Positions 1 to 8,883 of a DNA stretch of 64,000 nucleotides are shown piece by piece. Below the pieces are notes generated by a model. That model was given only the letters and a program-made list of their open reading frames with translations, searched no databases and was not told the origin of the DNA. The position numbers and the translations under genes were made by a program. Each line of letters begins with the position of its first letter. The stretch's first letter is position 1. The stretch is from Cyclobacterium salsum (GTDB taxonomy: Bacteria; Bacteroidota; Bacteroidia; Cytophagales; Cyclobacteriaceae). The DNA lies in assembly GCF_010119245.1 (NCBI RefSeq), contig NZ_WNKG01000002.1, positions 124,001-188,000 of the forward strand, in the 5' to 3' direction.

Positions 1-1044
1 TATCCTTTTGCCTGCATCTATGGGGCGGCTACTGCATTCAGAAACAGGCTGTTTGATCTGGGGATAAAAAAAAGTCAGGTTTTTGAAGTCCCTACTTTGG
101 TGGTAGGAAACCTGGCCGTAGGCGGTACAGGCAAGACTCCTTTCGTTGAATTTCTACTCCGCCACCTTTCTTCCCAATACAGATTGGCGGTCCTGAGCCG
201 GGGTTATGGACGAAAAACCCGTGGATTTATTTTGGCGGATGATAGCACCGGCCCTGAAGCGATTGGAGACGAGCCCTTGCAGATTTACTCCAAATTTAAG
301 GAGAACGTAAAAGTAGCCGTAGGGGAGGAGCGGATCCTGGCCATACCCATGATCCTGGCTACAGGTGGAGATATTCAAGCCATTTTGTTGGACGATGCCT
401 ACCAGCATCGCTACCTGGAACCAGACATGCGGATATTGCTTACTACCTATTCCGAACCCTTTTTTTCTGACCGTTTGATGCCCCTGGGAAGGCTCAGGGA
501 AAGTCCTGCGAATGCGGTACGGGCAGATGTGGTAGTGGTCACCAAATGCCCCTTACCGGTATCTCCAGAACAAATGGAAAGATACGTTTCCAGGTTGCGT
601 GAATTTACGCGAGCGGAAGTGCCGATATATTTTGCTGGTTTGACTTACGGAATGGCTTACCCCCTGACCTCGAAAGCGGAGGAACTGCCAAAAAACCTGA
701 TTGTAGTTACCGGTATTGTTGACCCCAATCCCCTGGTGGAAGAACTTTCCAAAAACCACAGCGTATTGGAAGTGATGTCGTTTCCTGATCACCACCGGTA
801 TCGCTTAAAAGACCTGGAGGGTATTCGGGCTGTTTACGATAAATACCAAAAATACCAGCCTGCTATTTTGACCACCGAAAAAGATGCGGTAAAATTGAAG
901 AACAGAAAATTTGAGCCGGTAATCGATGAACTCCCTATCTTTGTCATGCCTGTAGAGGTGCGGATGGACCCGCAGGATGCGGAACAATTAATACATCAGG
1001 TAGCCCATTTGATAAAAGAAAAACAATTTGGTGGTGATGCGTAA
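1..1044 (+). CDS. lpxK: Tetraacyldisaccharide 4'-kinase, 5' end outside window
   Basis: LpxK phosphorylates the 4'-position of the tetraacyldisaccharide-1-phosphate lipid A precursor at the inner face of the inner membrane, using ATP. The frame is open from the first base and gives 347 visible residues, about the usual family length, so only a few N-terminal residues are missing. The P-loop GNLAVGGTGKTP lies at visible codons 36-47. Family motifs DDAYQHR (cf. DDGFQHR) and GRLRESP follow, and a TTEKDAVKL motif lies near the C-terminus. The next gene starts inside its last codons (ATG at 1037, stop 1042-1044), so the two are probably co-transcribed. Confidence 0.95.
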   Translation, partial: YPFACIYGAATAFRNRLFDLGIKKSQVFEVPTLVVGNLAVGGTGKTPFVEFLLRHLSSQYRLAVLSRGYGRKTRGFILADDSTGPEAIGDEPLQIYSKFKENVKVAVGEERILAIPMILATGGDIQAILLDDAYQHRYLEPDMRILLTTYSEPFFSDRLMPLGRLRESPANAVRADVVVVTKCPLPVSPEQMERYVSRLREFTRAEVPIYFAGLTYGMAYPLTSKAEELPKNLIVVTGIVDPNPLVEELSKNHSVLEVMSFPDHHRYRLKDLEGIRAVYDKYQKYQPAILTTEKDAVKLKNRKFEPVIDELPIFVMPVEVRMDPQDAEQLIHQVAHLIKEKQFGGDA

Positions 1045-2950
1045 GAGAGGTTATTTTTTGGCAATGTGGATCGCTTTGTTGGCTTGGAGTCCGGCGGCAT
1101 TTTCCCAGCAACAAGATGAGGAGGAAGGAGAGGGGGCTAGGAGAGGATTGCTGGACGACTCTACTAAAATGGTCTACGGCCCCAATACTTCCCTTTACTT
1201 CTATGAGAAATTTGTCCGGAACAACCGGTTTGAGAAAATAGAACTGGACACCTCGCTGACGGGTTTTCACAATTACGAACCCGTTGCCGACACCTGGTAC
1301 AAATACCAGGACCTGGGAAATCTGGGCACTGCCGCCAGACCGGTTTTTTACGATGTGCCCCAACAGATTGGAAGAACCTCCGGTTTTGAGGCATACGATC
1401 TTTACCATAATTCTTCGGACAGCATCCGTTATTTTGATACCAAGTCACCTCACACGCACATTGCTGCGTTTTTCGGTGGTGGCAATCGCAACCAGCTGGA
1501 TGTGGAATTTGTGCGAAACATCCGTCCGAACTGGAATGTTGGCATTGCTTACCGCACGATCCGGGCACGGAAAACCCTAAACCCGACCCGAAGGGACGAT
1601 AATAATGTGGTTAACGACTCCTACGAGATACATACGAATTATTCCTCCCCTAATGGCAAGTACAGGTTGCTGGCTAATTTTACCCGGATGGAGCACAACG
1701 TGAACGAACAGGGGGGAATCATTCCGCCTGAGGTGGATACGACTTCCCTTTATTTTACCTATGAAGACTCCAAAGTCTGGCTACGAAACTCCAGAGCCAA
1801 GGATTTACGGCAGGAATACCATCTTTATCAGCAATACGAGATAGTGAAGGGCTGGCAGGCCTACCATGTATTCGATAAGAAAAAACAAGAAGTGAGGTTT
1901 TTTTCCGATCTGGAAACATCAGATGCCGATTTTTTTAATGAAAACCGCTTCAATTCCTCGGATACCACCCTGGTATTCAGTAAACGGGATACGACCAATA
2001 ACCACAATCATTTTTCGGAATGGAAAAATGAATTTGGATTCAAGGGGGATTTAGGTCCTGTTTATTACAATGCCTATTTGAAATTCAGAACCGGCAGAAT
2101 GGCCAGTCGCTTTTTTTCTTATAACAACTCCTTTACCGAGTTATACCTGGGGGGAGCTTTAAGAGGGGAGATCAATGAAAACTGGGTTTTTGAAGCCGAA
2201 GGGGAGTACCTGATCCCTGATGGTTACCGGCTCACCGGTTTGTTTATCTCCCCCTACCTGGATGTCCGGTATACCAAGGCCCTGTACAAACCTACACTGG
2301 CTCAGGAAAAATACCGGGGCAATCACTACCGCTGGGACAATGACTTCTCCAATATCGGAGTGGATCAGATTCAGGGAACAATCAAGGTTAATGTAGGCGA
2401 CATGAGTCTCAGACCCAACCTGACCATAAACAGGATCAATAACTACGTGTTTTATAACGAAGAACAGGTACCCGAGCAGGCAGCGTCACAGGCATTTATG
2501 GTTATTCCCGGATTAAACAGCCACTTTGTTGTTGGGAAACGATTTCATTGGGTATCCGAAGCGCGTTATACGCTCATCACGGGAGGAGCTGCAGATAAAT
2601 TCAGAATCCCCGAATTGTTTATCAATTCCCGTATATACTTCGACGGCCCTTTATTTGACGAAAATATTTTTGTACAAATCGGACTGGAAGGAAGGTACCG
2701 GTCGGATAACCTTGCTCCGGCCTACATGCCAGCCACTCAGCAGTTCTACCTACAGGACGACTTCAATGTGTATGCCTACCCGGTGGCCGATGCCTTTCTT
2801 AATTTTCGGATCAACCGCACGCGTGTGTTATTCCGGTACAATCACCTGAATGCCGGTTTTATGGAAAACGACGGGTACTTTGTTACCCCCGGGTATACCG
2901 GATTAAAAAACATGCTGGATTTGGGGATTAGTTGGTATTTCTTTGATTAA
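1037..2950 (+). CDS. Putative outer-membrane porin-like beta-barrel protein
   Basis: This 637-residue protein begins with a signal peptide ending near AAFSQQ. The rest is rich in alternating aromatic/polar strands (for example YRTIRARKT, YNAYLKFRTG, VLFRYNHLN) and ends in an aromatic, WYFFD, as outer-membrane barrels do. It resembles the Bacteroidota 'putative porin' family (Porin_10-like); substrate is unknown. ATG at 1037 was chosen over an in-frame TTG at 1028 because the signal peptide then starts MRKRG. It overlaps the end of lpxK by 8 nt and is followed 8 nt later by miaE. Barrel location is inferred from the sequence pattern, the family name from recollection. Confidence 0.7.
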   Translation: MRKRGYFLAMWIALLAWSPAAFSQQQDEEEGEGARRGLLDDSTKMVYGPNTSLYFYEKFVRNNRFEKIELDTSLTGFHNYEPVADTWYKYQDLGNLGTAARPVFYDVPQQIGRTSGFEAYDLYHNSSDSIRYFDTKSPHTHIAAFFGGGNRNQLDVEFVRNIRPNWNVGIAYRTIRARKTLNPTRRDDNNVVNDSYEIHTNYSSPNGKYRLLANFTRMEHNVNEQGGIIPPEVDTTSLYFTYEDSKVWLRNSRAKDLRQEYHLYQQYEIVKGWQAYHVFDKKKQEVRFFSDLETSDADFFNENRFNSSDTTLVFSKRDTTNNHNHFSEWKNEFGFKGDLGPVYYNAYLKFRTGRMASRFFSYNNSFTELYLGGALRGEINENWVFEAEGEYLIPDGYRLTGLFISPYLDVRYTKALYKPTLAQEKYRGNHYRWDNDFSNIGVDQIQGTIKVNVGDMSLRPNLTINRINNYVFYNEEQVPEQAASQAFMVIPGLNSHFVVGKRFHWVSEARYTLITGGAADKFRIPELFINSRIYFDGPLFDENIFVQIGLEGRYRSDNLAPAYMPATQQFYLQDDFNVYAYPVADAFLNFRINRTRVLFRYNHLNAGFMENDGYFVTPGYTGLKNMLDLGISWYFFD

Positions 2951-2958
2951 CCGTTAGT

Positions 2959-3570
2959 ATGGACTGGAAAGAATCTACGAAAAGCAAAATGTTGCACCTG
3001 CAATTGCCTACGGACCCGCGCTGGGTAGATATTGCTAAAATCAGTTTGGAGGCTATTTTGGTGGACCACGCTTATTGTGAGCAAAAGGCAGCCTCGTCCT
3101 GCATCTCCCTGATCATAAAATTCCCCGAGTTTGATACCATGGTGGATGTACTTAGCCCCGTGGTAGCGGAAGAATGGGCGCATTTCGAAGCGGTAATGCA
3201 CCAAATCCGTAAGCGAGGGTACCGTTTTGGACATCCGCGGAAAGATGAATATGTGGTACAATTGCAAGGGTTTATTCATAAAGGAGGCAGCAGAACGTAT
3301 CAGCTTACCGAACACCTTTTAATGAACGCATTGATCGAAGCCAGGTCCTGTGAACGCTTTAAATTGCTTTCCAGAAATTTACAGGATGAGGAGTTGAAAC
3401 AATTCTATTATGATCTAATGGTTTCGGAAGCGGGGCATTATGTGAATTTTATCCAGTTGGCCAAGACCTATCAGGATCCTGATAAGGTGGAACGGCGATG
3501 GAAGGAATGGCTTGATTATGAAAAGGAAGTTATGAATTCGCTGGAAGTCAGAGGGGACCGCATGCATTAA
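2959..3570 (+). CDS. miaE: tRNA-(ms2io6A)-hydroxylase, MiaE-like
   Basis: MiaE is a ferritin-like di-iron monooxygenase that hydroxylates the isopentenyl side chain of 2-methylthio-N6-isopentenyladenosine at position 37 of tRNAs. The 203-residue product has the expected metal-ligand pattern: E41 in CEQKA, E72/H75 in EEWAH, E127 and E132 in EARSCERF, and E157/H160 in EAGHY. Length is normal for the family. It sits 8 nt after the porin-like gene on the same strand, probably in the same transcript, though no functional link is evident. About 110 nt separate it from the next gene. Confidence 0.9.
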   Translation: MDWKESTKSKMLHLQLPTDPRWVDIAKISLEAILVDHAYCEQKAASSCISLIIKFPEFDTMVDVLSPVVAEEWAHFEAVMHQIRKRGYRFGHPRKDEYVVQLQGFIHKGGSRTYQLTEHLLMNALIEARSCERFKLLSRNLQDEELKQFYYDLMVSEAGHYVNFIQLAKTYQDPDKVERRWKEWLDYEKEVMNSLEVRGDRMH

Positions 3571-3684
3571 GGTCCATAAAATACCGTTAAAATTTCTGAA
3601 ATTCTTTGCCCAGACTTGATTTATGATTAATATTATCAAAATAGTTCGTTCAGAAAAATTCTTTTGCCCTTATACAGACAAAAC

Positions 3685-4929
3685 ATGGATTTGATAGAAA
3701 ATATCCGGGAGGCTTTCCGGTCCGTCAGAATGAACCTGTTACGGACGATTCTGACAGGCTTGATTATCGCCATCGGTATCACCTCACTGGTGGGCATGTT
3801 GACGGCCATTGATGCCATGAAGGCGCAGATTGAGGAAAGTCTTTCCGGATTTGGGGCGAATAATTTTGATGTCAGAAGCCGGGGGTTTTCAGGTGGAAGG
3901 GCGACCAGCTCCGGTGTGGCCCCCAAAAATTACCCCAATATTTCCTACAGAGAAGCATCAGCTTTCAAGGAAAAGTATAGTCAAAATGGCATTTCTACCA
4001 TCACTACTACGGTCACAGGTTCTGCCGAGGTTTCAAGGAGATCCAAAAAAACCAATCCAAATAGCCGGATTATCGGAGGAGATGAAAATTATTTTTTAAT
4101 CAAGGGAATCGCACTGGAGGAAGGGCGGAATTTCAGTAATGTGGAAATTGAGTATGGCAACAATGTTTGTATTATTGGTACTGAAATTCAGAAAACGCTT
4201 TTTGACGAGGGAGAAAACCCCATAAATAAACATGTTACGTTCTATGGAAGGCGCTATACCATTGTAGGGATCATGGAGCGACAGGGGGGTGTTGGAGGCG
4301 ATACCGGTCCGGATAGGGCTATTGTCATACCCATTCTGAATGCGCGAAACCTGGATCAAAGGGGGACCTTTCGGTATACGATCACAGTGGCTGGGCAAGA
4401 CCCCCTTAAGCTGGAATACGAGATGGGCCAGGCTACTGGGGTCATGCGTTCCATCCGGGAGGATGGCATTGGTATGGAAGATTCCTTTGAGGTGGTCAAG
4501 TCCCAGACGCTGGGAGAAAGTTTGGAGGAGATTGCGGGCTTTCTCCGAATCGGAGGGTTTGGGATTGGGTTCATTACCCTGTTGGGGGCAGCCATAGGGT
4601 TGATGAATATCATGCTGGTTTCCGTGACGGAAAGGACACGCGAAATAGGCATTCGAAAGGCAATGGGGGCGACCCCTAAACGAATCCGGCAACAGTTTCT
4701 GATCGAGGCCATCGTGATTTGTGTGTTGGGAGGGATCTTAGGTGTCCTGATGGGCATTGGTATTGGGAACCTGGTAGGAAATACCGTAGGACCAGGTGGT
4801 TTTCTCATTCCCTGGGTTTGGATTGTTTTTGCTTTTGTGGTGTGCATTGTGGTGGGCTTGTTTTCCGGTCTTTTGCCCGCGTACAAAGCCAGCCGTCTGG
4901 ATCCGATTGAATCGTTACGGTACGAATAG
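3685..4929 (+). CDS. MacB/FtsX-type ABC transporter permease
   Basis: A 414-residue permease with one TM helix near the N-terminus (residues ~20-40), a large periplasmic MacB_PCD-like domain and three C-terminal TM helices. The FtsX core is clear: [20 protein letters not shown] followed by [16 protein letters not shown]. Members of this family work with a LolD/MacB-type ATPase to export peptides, lipoproteins or drugs, or to transmit force. No ATPase gene is adjacent here, so the partner must be encoded elsewhere. ATG at 3685 is preferred to an in-frame TTG at 3664. The next gene begins 4 nt after the stop, suggesting co-transcription with the oxidoreductase. Confidence 0.88.
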   Translation: MDLIENIREAFRSVRMNLLRTILTGLIIAIGITSLVGMLTAIDAMKAQIEESLSGFGANNFDVRSRGFSGGRATSSGVAPKNYPNISYREASAFKEKYSQNGISTITTTVTGSAEVSRRSKKTNPNSRIIGGDENYFLIKGIALEEGRNFSNVEIEYGNNVCIIGTEIQKTLFDEGENPINKHVTFYGRRYTIVGIMERQGGVGGDTGPDRAIVIPILNARNLDQRGTFRYTITVAGQDPLKLEYEMGQATGVMRSIREDGIGMEDSFEVVKSQTLGESLEEIAGFLRIGGFGIGFITLLGAAIGLMNIMLVSVTERTREIGIRKAMGATPKRIRQQFLIEAIVICVLGGILGVLMGIGIGNLVGNTVGPGGFLIPWVWIVFAFVVCIVVGLFSGLLPAYKASRLDPIESLRYE

Positions 4930-4933
4930 AAAA

Positions 4934-6634
4934 ATGAATATGAAAGCGAATACATACGATGCCATCGTCATTGGCTCCGGCATTAGCGGAGGTTGGGCGG
5001 CAAAGGAGCTTTGTGAAAAAGGATTAAAGACCTTGGTATTGGAGAGGGGACGGCAAGTGACTCATAGGGAGGATTATCCCACCATGCATACCCCGCCTTG
5101 GGAGTTTCCCTTGCGAGGGCAATTGCCGTTGGAGTTGCGGAAAGAAAACCCCGTGGTTTCTCGTTGTTACGCATTTAGAGATGATGCAGACCATTTTTTT
5201 GTAAAGGATAAGGAGCACCCCTACATTCAGGATAAACCGTTTGATTGGATCAGAGGGTATCAGGTAGGAGGTAAATCCCTTTTGTGGGCAAGACAGGTAC
5301 AGCGCTGGAGTCCTTTTGATTTTGAAGGGCCTGGAAGGGATGGTTTTGCCGTGGATTGGCCGATACGCTATGAGGATGTGGCGCCCTGGTACAGCTATGT
5401 GGAAAAATTTATTGGGGTAAGTGGCAATAAAGACGGGTTAGACACGCTGCCTGACGGGGAGTTTTTACCGCCCTGGGAAATGAATAAAGTGGAAAAGCTG
5501 GTTCAGGAGCGAATCCTGGAAGCCTATCCTGACCGAAAATTTGTTATTGGGCGCTGTGCGCACCTTACAGAACCCCAGGCCCATCACACCGCTCAGGGTA
5601 GGGGGCAATGCATGGCCAGAAGCCTTTGCCAGCGGGGATGTCCCTTTGGGGCCTATTTCAGCTCCAATGCCTCTACCTTGCCGGCTGCCGCTGCTACGGG
5701 AAACCTGACGCTCAGACCCCATTCGGTGGTACATTCGTTGATTTACGACGATGCCAGGGGAAAGGTGACTGGAGTGCGGGTTGTCGATGCGCTTACCAAG
5801 GAAACAACCGAATACTTCGCCAAGGTAATTTTTGTAAACGCCTCCGCATTGAACTCCAACTTGATTTTATTGAACTCCAAATCCGACCGTTTTCCGGATG
5901 GGTTGGGCAATGACAATGGCTTGTTGGGCACCCACATTGCCTTTCATAATTATCGGGGTTCCCTTTCAGCCAGCATGGAAGGCCATTTGGATTCCTATTA
6001 TTATGGAAGGCGACCCACTGCGGTGATGTTGCCGAATTTCAGAAACGTCAAAAAGCAAGAGATGGACTTTTTGCGAGGATACATGAGTTTTTACTCTGCT
6101 GGCAGGGGCGGTTGGGGCGGTGCCCGAAACGAGGAATTCGGCCCGGATTTTAAAGAGGCCAACTCGGAAGCCGGGCCTTGGGGGGTATACATGATGATGC
6201 AGGGAGAAACCATTCCAAAACGGAGCAATAGGGTTTACCTGGATGAAAATCAAAAAGATGAGTGGGGAATGCCCCAGTTGCGCGTGGATGTGGGGTATGA
6301 TGATAACGATGAAAAGAGCCTTCGGGACTTTTTGGATCAAGGTGCCGAAATGCTGGAAAGTGCAGGCTGCAAAAATATTCGTCAAAATGATAGCCGGCAG
6401 GCTCCGGGATTGGATATCCACGAAATGGGTGGCGTACGGATGGGTAAAGATCCCAAAACCTCTCTTCTGGGTAGGTTTCATCAAATGCATGCCTGCCCAA
6501 ATGTCTATGTCACCGATGGGGCATCCATGACTTCCACCGGCACCCAAAACCCCAGCCTTACCTATATGGCCTTTACGGCCAGGGCAGTGGACCACGCAGT
6601 TGGGGCGTTGAAGCGGGGGGACTTGAGCAGCTAA
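4934..6634 (+). CDS. GMC family FAD-dependent oxidoreductase
   Basis: A 566-residue glucose-methanol-choline oxidoreductase. The N-terminal FAD-binding Rossmann motif is GSGISGGWAAKEL (residues ~14-26), followed by LVLERGR, the acidic end of the second strand. The GMC C-terminal domain carries DIHEMGGVRMG and ends NPSLTYMAFTARAVDH, with the region expected to supply the catalytic His/Asn. Such enzymes oxidise alcohols or sugars; many Bacteroidota members pair with a gluconate-dehydrogenase subunit-3-like protein, but none is present here. No Tat signal is visible, so it is likely cytoplasmic unless exported with a partner. Start is the ATG 4 nt after the permease stop. Confidence 0.9.
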   Translation: MNMKANTYDAIVIGSGISGGWAAKELCEKGLKTLVLERGRQVTHREDYPTMHTPPWEFPLRGQLPLELRKENPVVSRCYAFRDDADHFFVKDKEHPYIQDKPFDWIRGYQVGGKSLLWARQVQRWSPFDFEGPGRDGFAVDWPIRYEDVAPWYSYVEKFIGVSGNKDGLDTLPDGEFLPPWEMNKVEKLVQERILEAYPDRKFVIGRCAHLTEPQAHHTAQGRGQCMARSLCQRGCPFGAYFSSNASTLPAAAATGNLTLRPHSVVHSLIYDDARGKVTGVRVVDALTKETTEYFAKVIFVNASALNSNLILLNSKSDRFPDGLGNDNGLLGTHIAFHNYRGSLSASMEGHLDSYYYGRRPTAVMLPNFRNVKKQEMDFLRGYMSFYSAGRGGWGGARNEEFGPDFKEANSEAGPWGVYMMMQGETIPKRSNRVYLDENQKDEWGMPQLRVDVGYDDNDEKSLRDFLDQGAEMLESAGCKNIRQNDSRQAPGLDIHEMGGVRMGKDPKTSLLGRFHQMHACPNVYVTDGASMTSTGTQNPSLTYMAFTARAVDHAVGALKRGDLSS

Positions 6635-6910
6635 CCTAGTTAGTTGCCCTTCACGAAGTGGATAGGTTCGGTCTGTTGAATTTCGAAAAGGCAGTTTCAG
6701 TGTGTACTGACGAGCGCATTCATAAATACTGTATTCACTTTTTTGAAAGTTTCGGATATATGGAAAAAGTTAAGAATTTAATTAAAAAAAATCACCAAAA
6801 TCGATCGAATATTCTTTTAATTGGCGAGATAGGCCCGACAAAGGTTGCCTGATTAGCGAACCGCAGTATGCTGCCGGTGTTTGGCGGATATTACCCATGT
6901 AATTAGGAAA
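6635..6910. other. Intergenic region, no convincing gene
   Basis: A 276-nt gap between the convergent GMC oxidoreductase and LytTR genes. It is AT-rich around 6750-6830. A 64-codon open frame at 6658-6852 has no recognisable domain. I see no clear terminator hairpin. Confidence 0.5.
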
Positions 6911-7669
6911 TCACCTCCCCAACCAACCCTTAAATTCCGCCGTTTTCTCCGAGCTGCTGATACATTCTTTGCTACAGGCTGGCTCCAGGTCCAGCTTGAT
7001 CCGGCTGCGGGAATAGGCATGCATCTGACGGATGGCATCTACCTGTACCATAAAGCTTCGGTTTACCCGGAAAAATACCTCCGGGTCCAGTCCCTCCGAT
7101 AGCTGATCCAGCGTTTCGTCCAGCACGTATTTACCGCCCGTTTTTTCTACCAGGTATACCGCCTTGTTTTCGGCAAAAAAGTAGGCCACCTCCGATATAC
7201 CGATGGACTTGATCGTATTGCCATACGCAACCAAAAAACGCTTTCGGTAGGGCGATTCTCCCTTTCGGATTTGGGCCAGCAGGGCATCCAGGGAGGCTAC
7301 CTGCGTCCCGGAAGCCTGTATGGCTTTTAACTTTTGCAGGCTCGCTGCCAACGCATCTTGTCCGATGGGCTTTAGCAGGTAGGCAATGCCATTGACCTGA
7401 AACGCCCGCAGCGCGTATTCGTCGTATGCGGTCGTAAAGATGACCGGGCAGTTCACCCGCACCTGATCAAAAATCTCAAATCCGGAGCCATCTGCCAGGT
7501 GAATGTCCAGAAAGATAAGTTCGGGTTGCTGATTTTTTAGAAAAGCTACTGCGGCACTTACCGAATCAACTTTCGCCTGCACCCGGATATCCGGAGCGAT
7601 CTGTTGCAGCATTCGTTCCAAGCGGTCCGCCGCCAACTTTTCATCTTCTACAAGTAAGGTGGTGTACAT
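6911..7669 (-). CDS. LytTR-family response regulator
   Basis: A 252-residue two-component response regulator. The receiver domain (1-115) has the acidic pocket VEDE, phospho-acceptor D55 in IFLDIHLADG, TT at 79-80 and K100 in YLLKPIG. The LytTR DNA-binding domain (about 150-245) contains VAYFFAENKAVYLVEKTGG and FFRVNRSFMVQVDAI. It lies 6 nt after the gene of its probable cognate LytS-type kinase. Targets are not known; LytTR systems in Bacteroidota often control envelope or polysaccharide functions, and the upstream TonB receptor is a candidate neighbour target (inference). Confidence 0.93.
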   Translation of the reverse strand: MYTTLLVEDEKLAADRLERMLQQIAPDIRVQAKVDSVSAAVAFLKNQQPELIFLDIHLADGSGFEIFDQVRVNCPVIFTTAYDEYALRAFQVNGIAYLLKPIGQDALAASLQKLKAIQASGTQVASLDALLAQIRKGESPYRKRFLVAYGNTIKSIGISEVAYFFAENKAVYLVEKTGGKYVLDETLDQLSEGLDPEVFFRVNRSFMVQVDAIRQMHAYSRSRIKLDLEPACSKECISSSEKTAEFKGWLGR

Positions 7670-7675
7670 GGTGGC

Positions 7676-8671
7676 TTAATCAGATTCTGGGATCAAGGGA
7701 ATTTCAGCACAGAAATACCCCTCTTTTTCATAAAATTTAGCGTCTTTGTTTGCGACCAACTGTAGCCGCTGCACCATATTCCGCAGACCCGTTTGGGTGG
7801 AAGCGGCAGGGTAACTCCTTTTTTGGAGATTATTGCGCACCAATAAAGTGTCATTTTGTATCTCAAGACGGATGACCAGGGGACGGTCTTTCAGAATAAC
7901 GTTGTGCTTGATAGCATTTTCCACCAGGTTTTGCAAAATCAGTGGTGGAATATGGTATCGGTCCAGGTGTTTTTCCAGTTGCTGCTCAAACTTCAGGTGC
8001 TCACCAAACCGGATTTTAAGGAGGTAGACAAACGAAGATACAAAGTCCATTTCCTCCCGGAGAGAAACAAAATTCCGGTCTTTCACTTCCAGCACATACC
8101 GGTAAATCCGCGCAAATTCCTGCACGAATTTTTCTGCCTTTACCGGATCCACGGGAATCAGAGAAGCCAGGCTGTTCAGGCTGTTAAACAGGAAGTGGGG
8201 GTTCACCTGGTTTTTGAGGCTTTCAAATTGCAAACGGGCTGCTGTTTTCTTTAACCGTTCACTTTCCAGTAAAGAGGATTTCCAGAGGTCAAAATAGAAA
8301 ATGGTCTCATACACAATGGCAATGATAGCGGTGATAAACAAGCCCATCAGCAGGACGCGCAAATGATAATCCCATTCGTAGGGTGCCCAGCCAAACAAAT
8401 CTAATAGTAAAGTTACTGTTGTTCCGCCAAGAATGGTGTACCCTATGGATAGCCCGGTTTGGGTAACGATTCGTTTTCTGGTTTGTTGCATAAGTGGAAA
8501 TCGCTCCCTGACCCATCCCACCAACTGGTAATTTCCTTCCCAGTAAACAAAGGTGAATAGAATGTTTGCTATAAACTGGTGCCAGAAATGCCCTTCCGTC
8601 CTGAGATTAGCTAGGAGAAGGGCCAGGCCCAGCATCAATAGGTATCGGTCAAAGGGAGCTTTTATCTTCAT
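7676..8671 (-). CDS. LytS/YehU-type sensor histidine kinase
   Basis: A 331-residue membrane kinase with about four N-terminal TM helices and a His_kinase domain whose phospho-acceptor histidine is in NPHFLFNSLNSLASLI (H159 from this start). The ATP-binding part contains QNLVENAIKHNV and a glycine-poor lid, as in this class. The frame extends upstream to 8764, but ATG 8671 is preferred: the extra 31 residues are not membrane-like, and an exact TAnnTTTG box (TAGCTTTG, minus strand 8708-8701) lies inside that extension. It feeds phosphate to the LytTR regulator 6 nt downstream. Confidence 0.9.
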   Translation of the reverse strand: MKIKAPFDRYLLMLGLALLLANLRTEGHFWHQFIANILFTFVYWEGNYQLVGWVRERFPLMQQTRKRIVTQTGLSIGYTILGGTTVTLLLDLFGWAPYEWDYHLRVLLMGLFITAIIAIVYETIFYFDLWKSSLLESERLKKTAARLQFESLKNQVNPHFLFNSLNSLASLIPVDPVKAEKFVQEFARIYRYVLEVKDRNFVSLREEMDFVSSFVYLLKIRFGEHLKFEQQLEKHLDRYHIPPLILQNLVENAIKHNVILKDRPLVIRLEIQNDTLLVRNNLQKRSYPAASTQTGLRNMVQRLQLVANKDAKFYEKEGYFCAEIPLIPESD

Positions 8672-8700
8672 TTTACAGGTAGCTTTACTGACAATATAAT

Positions 8701-8708
8701 CAAAGCTA
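8701..8708 (-). promoter_or_regulatory. Candidate -7 promoter box for the LytS/LytTR operon
   Basis: On the minus strand TAGCTTTG matches the Bacteroidota primary-sigma -7 consensus TAnnTTTG exactly and lies 30 nt upstream of ATG 8671. No good TTG -33 element is seen, so this is an inference from one box and its position. Confidence 0.4.
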
Positions 8709-8883
8709 TTGGTTAAACCCGAAATATGCATTAGCCTATCTATTACGAACTTAAACTGCTTCAAAATCAGCCGCTACGCTGCTGTTTTCGATTTCACCAT
8801 AGCGATGCTATGCCTCAATCTCCAAACAGCCTGATTTTCTTGCAGTTTCAGCTCTCATTACGATTACTAATGCATAATCCGGG

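Noticed and set aside
1164-1568. Minus-strand frames inside the porin gene
   Set aside because: Shadow frames of the barrel gene, no domain.
4356-4955. Long minus-strand frame inside the ABC permease gene
   Set aside because: Antisense shadow; the plus strand has clear FtsX motifs.
6658-6852. 64-codon frame between GMC oxidoreductase and LytTR genes
   Set aside because: No recognisable domain, low-complexity middle, and no promoter or hairpin support.
8672-8764. 31-residue N-terminal extension of the LytS kinase
   Set aside because: It contains an exact promoter box and no membrane or family sequence.
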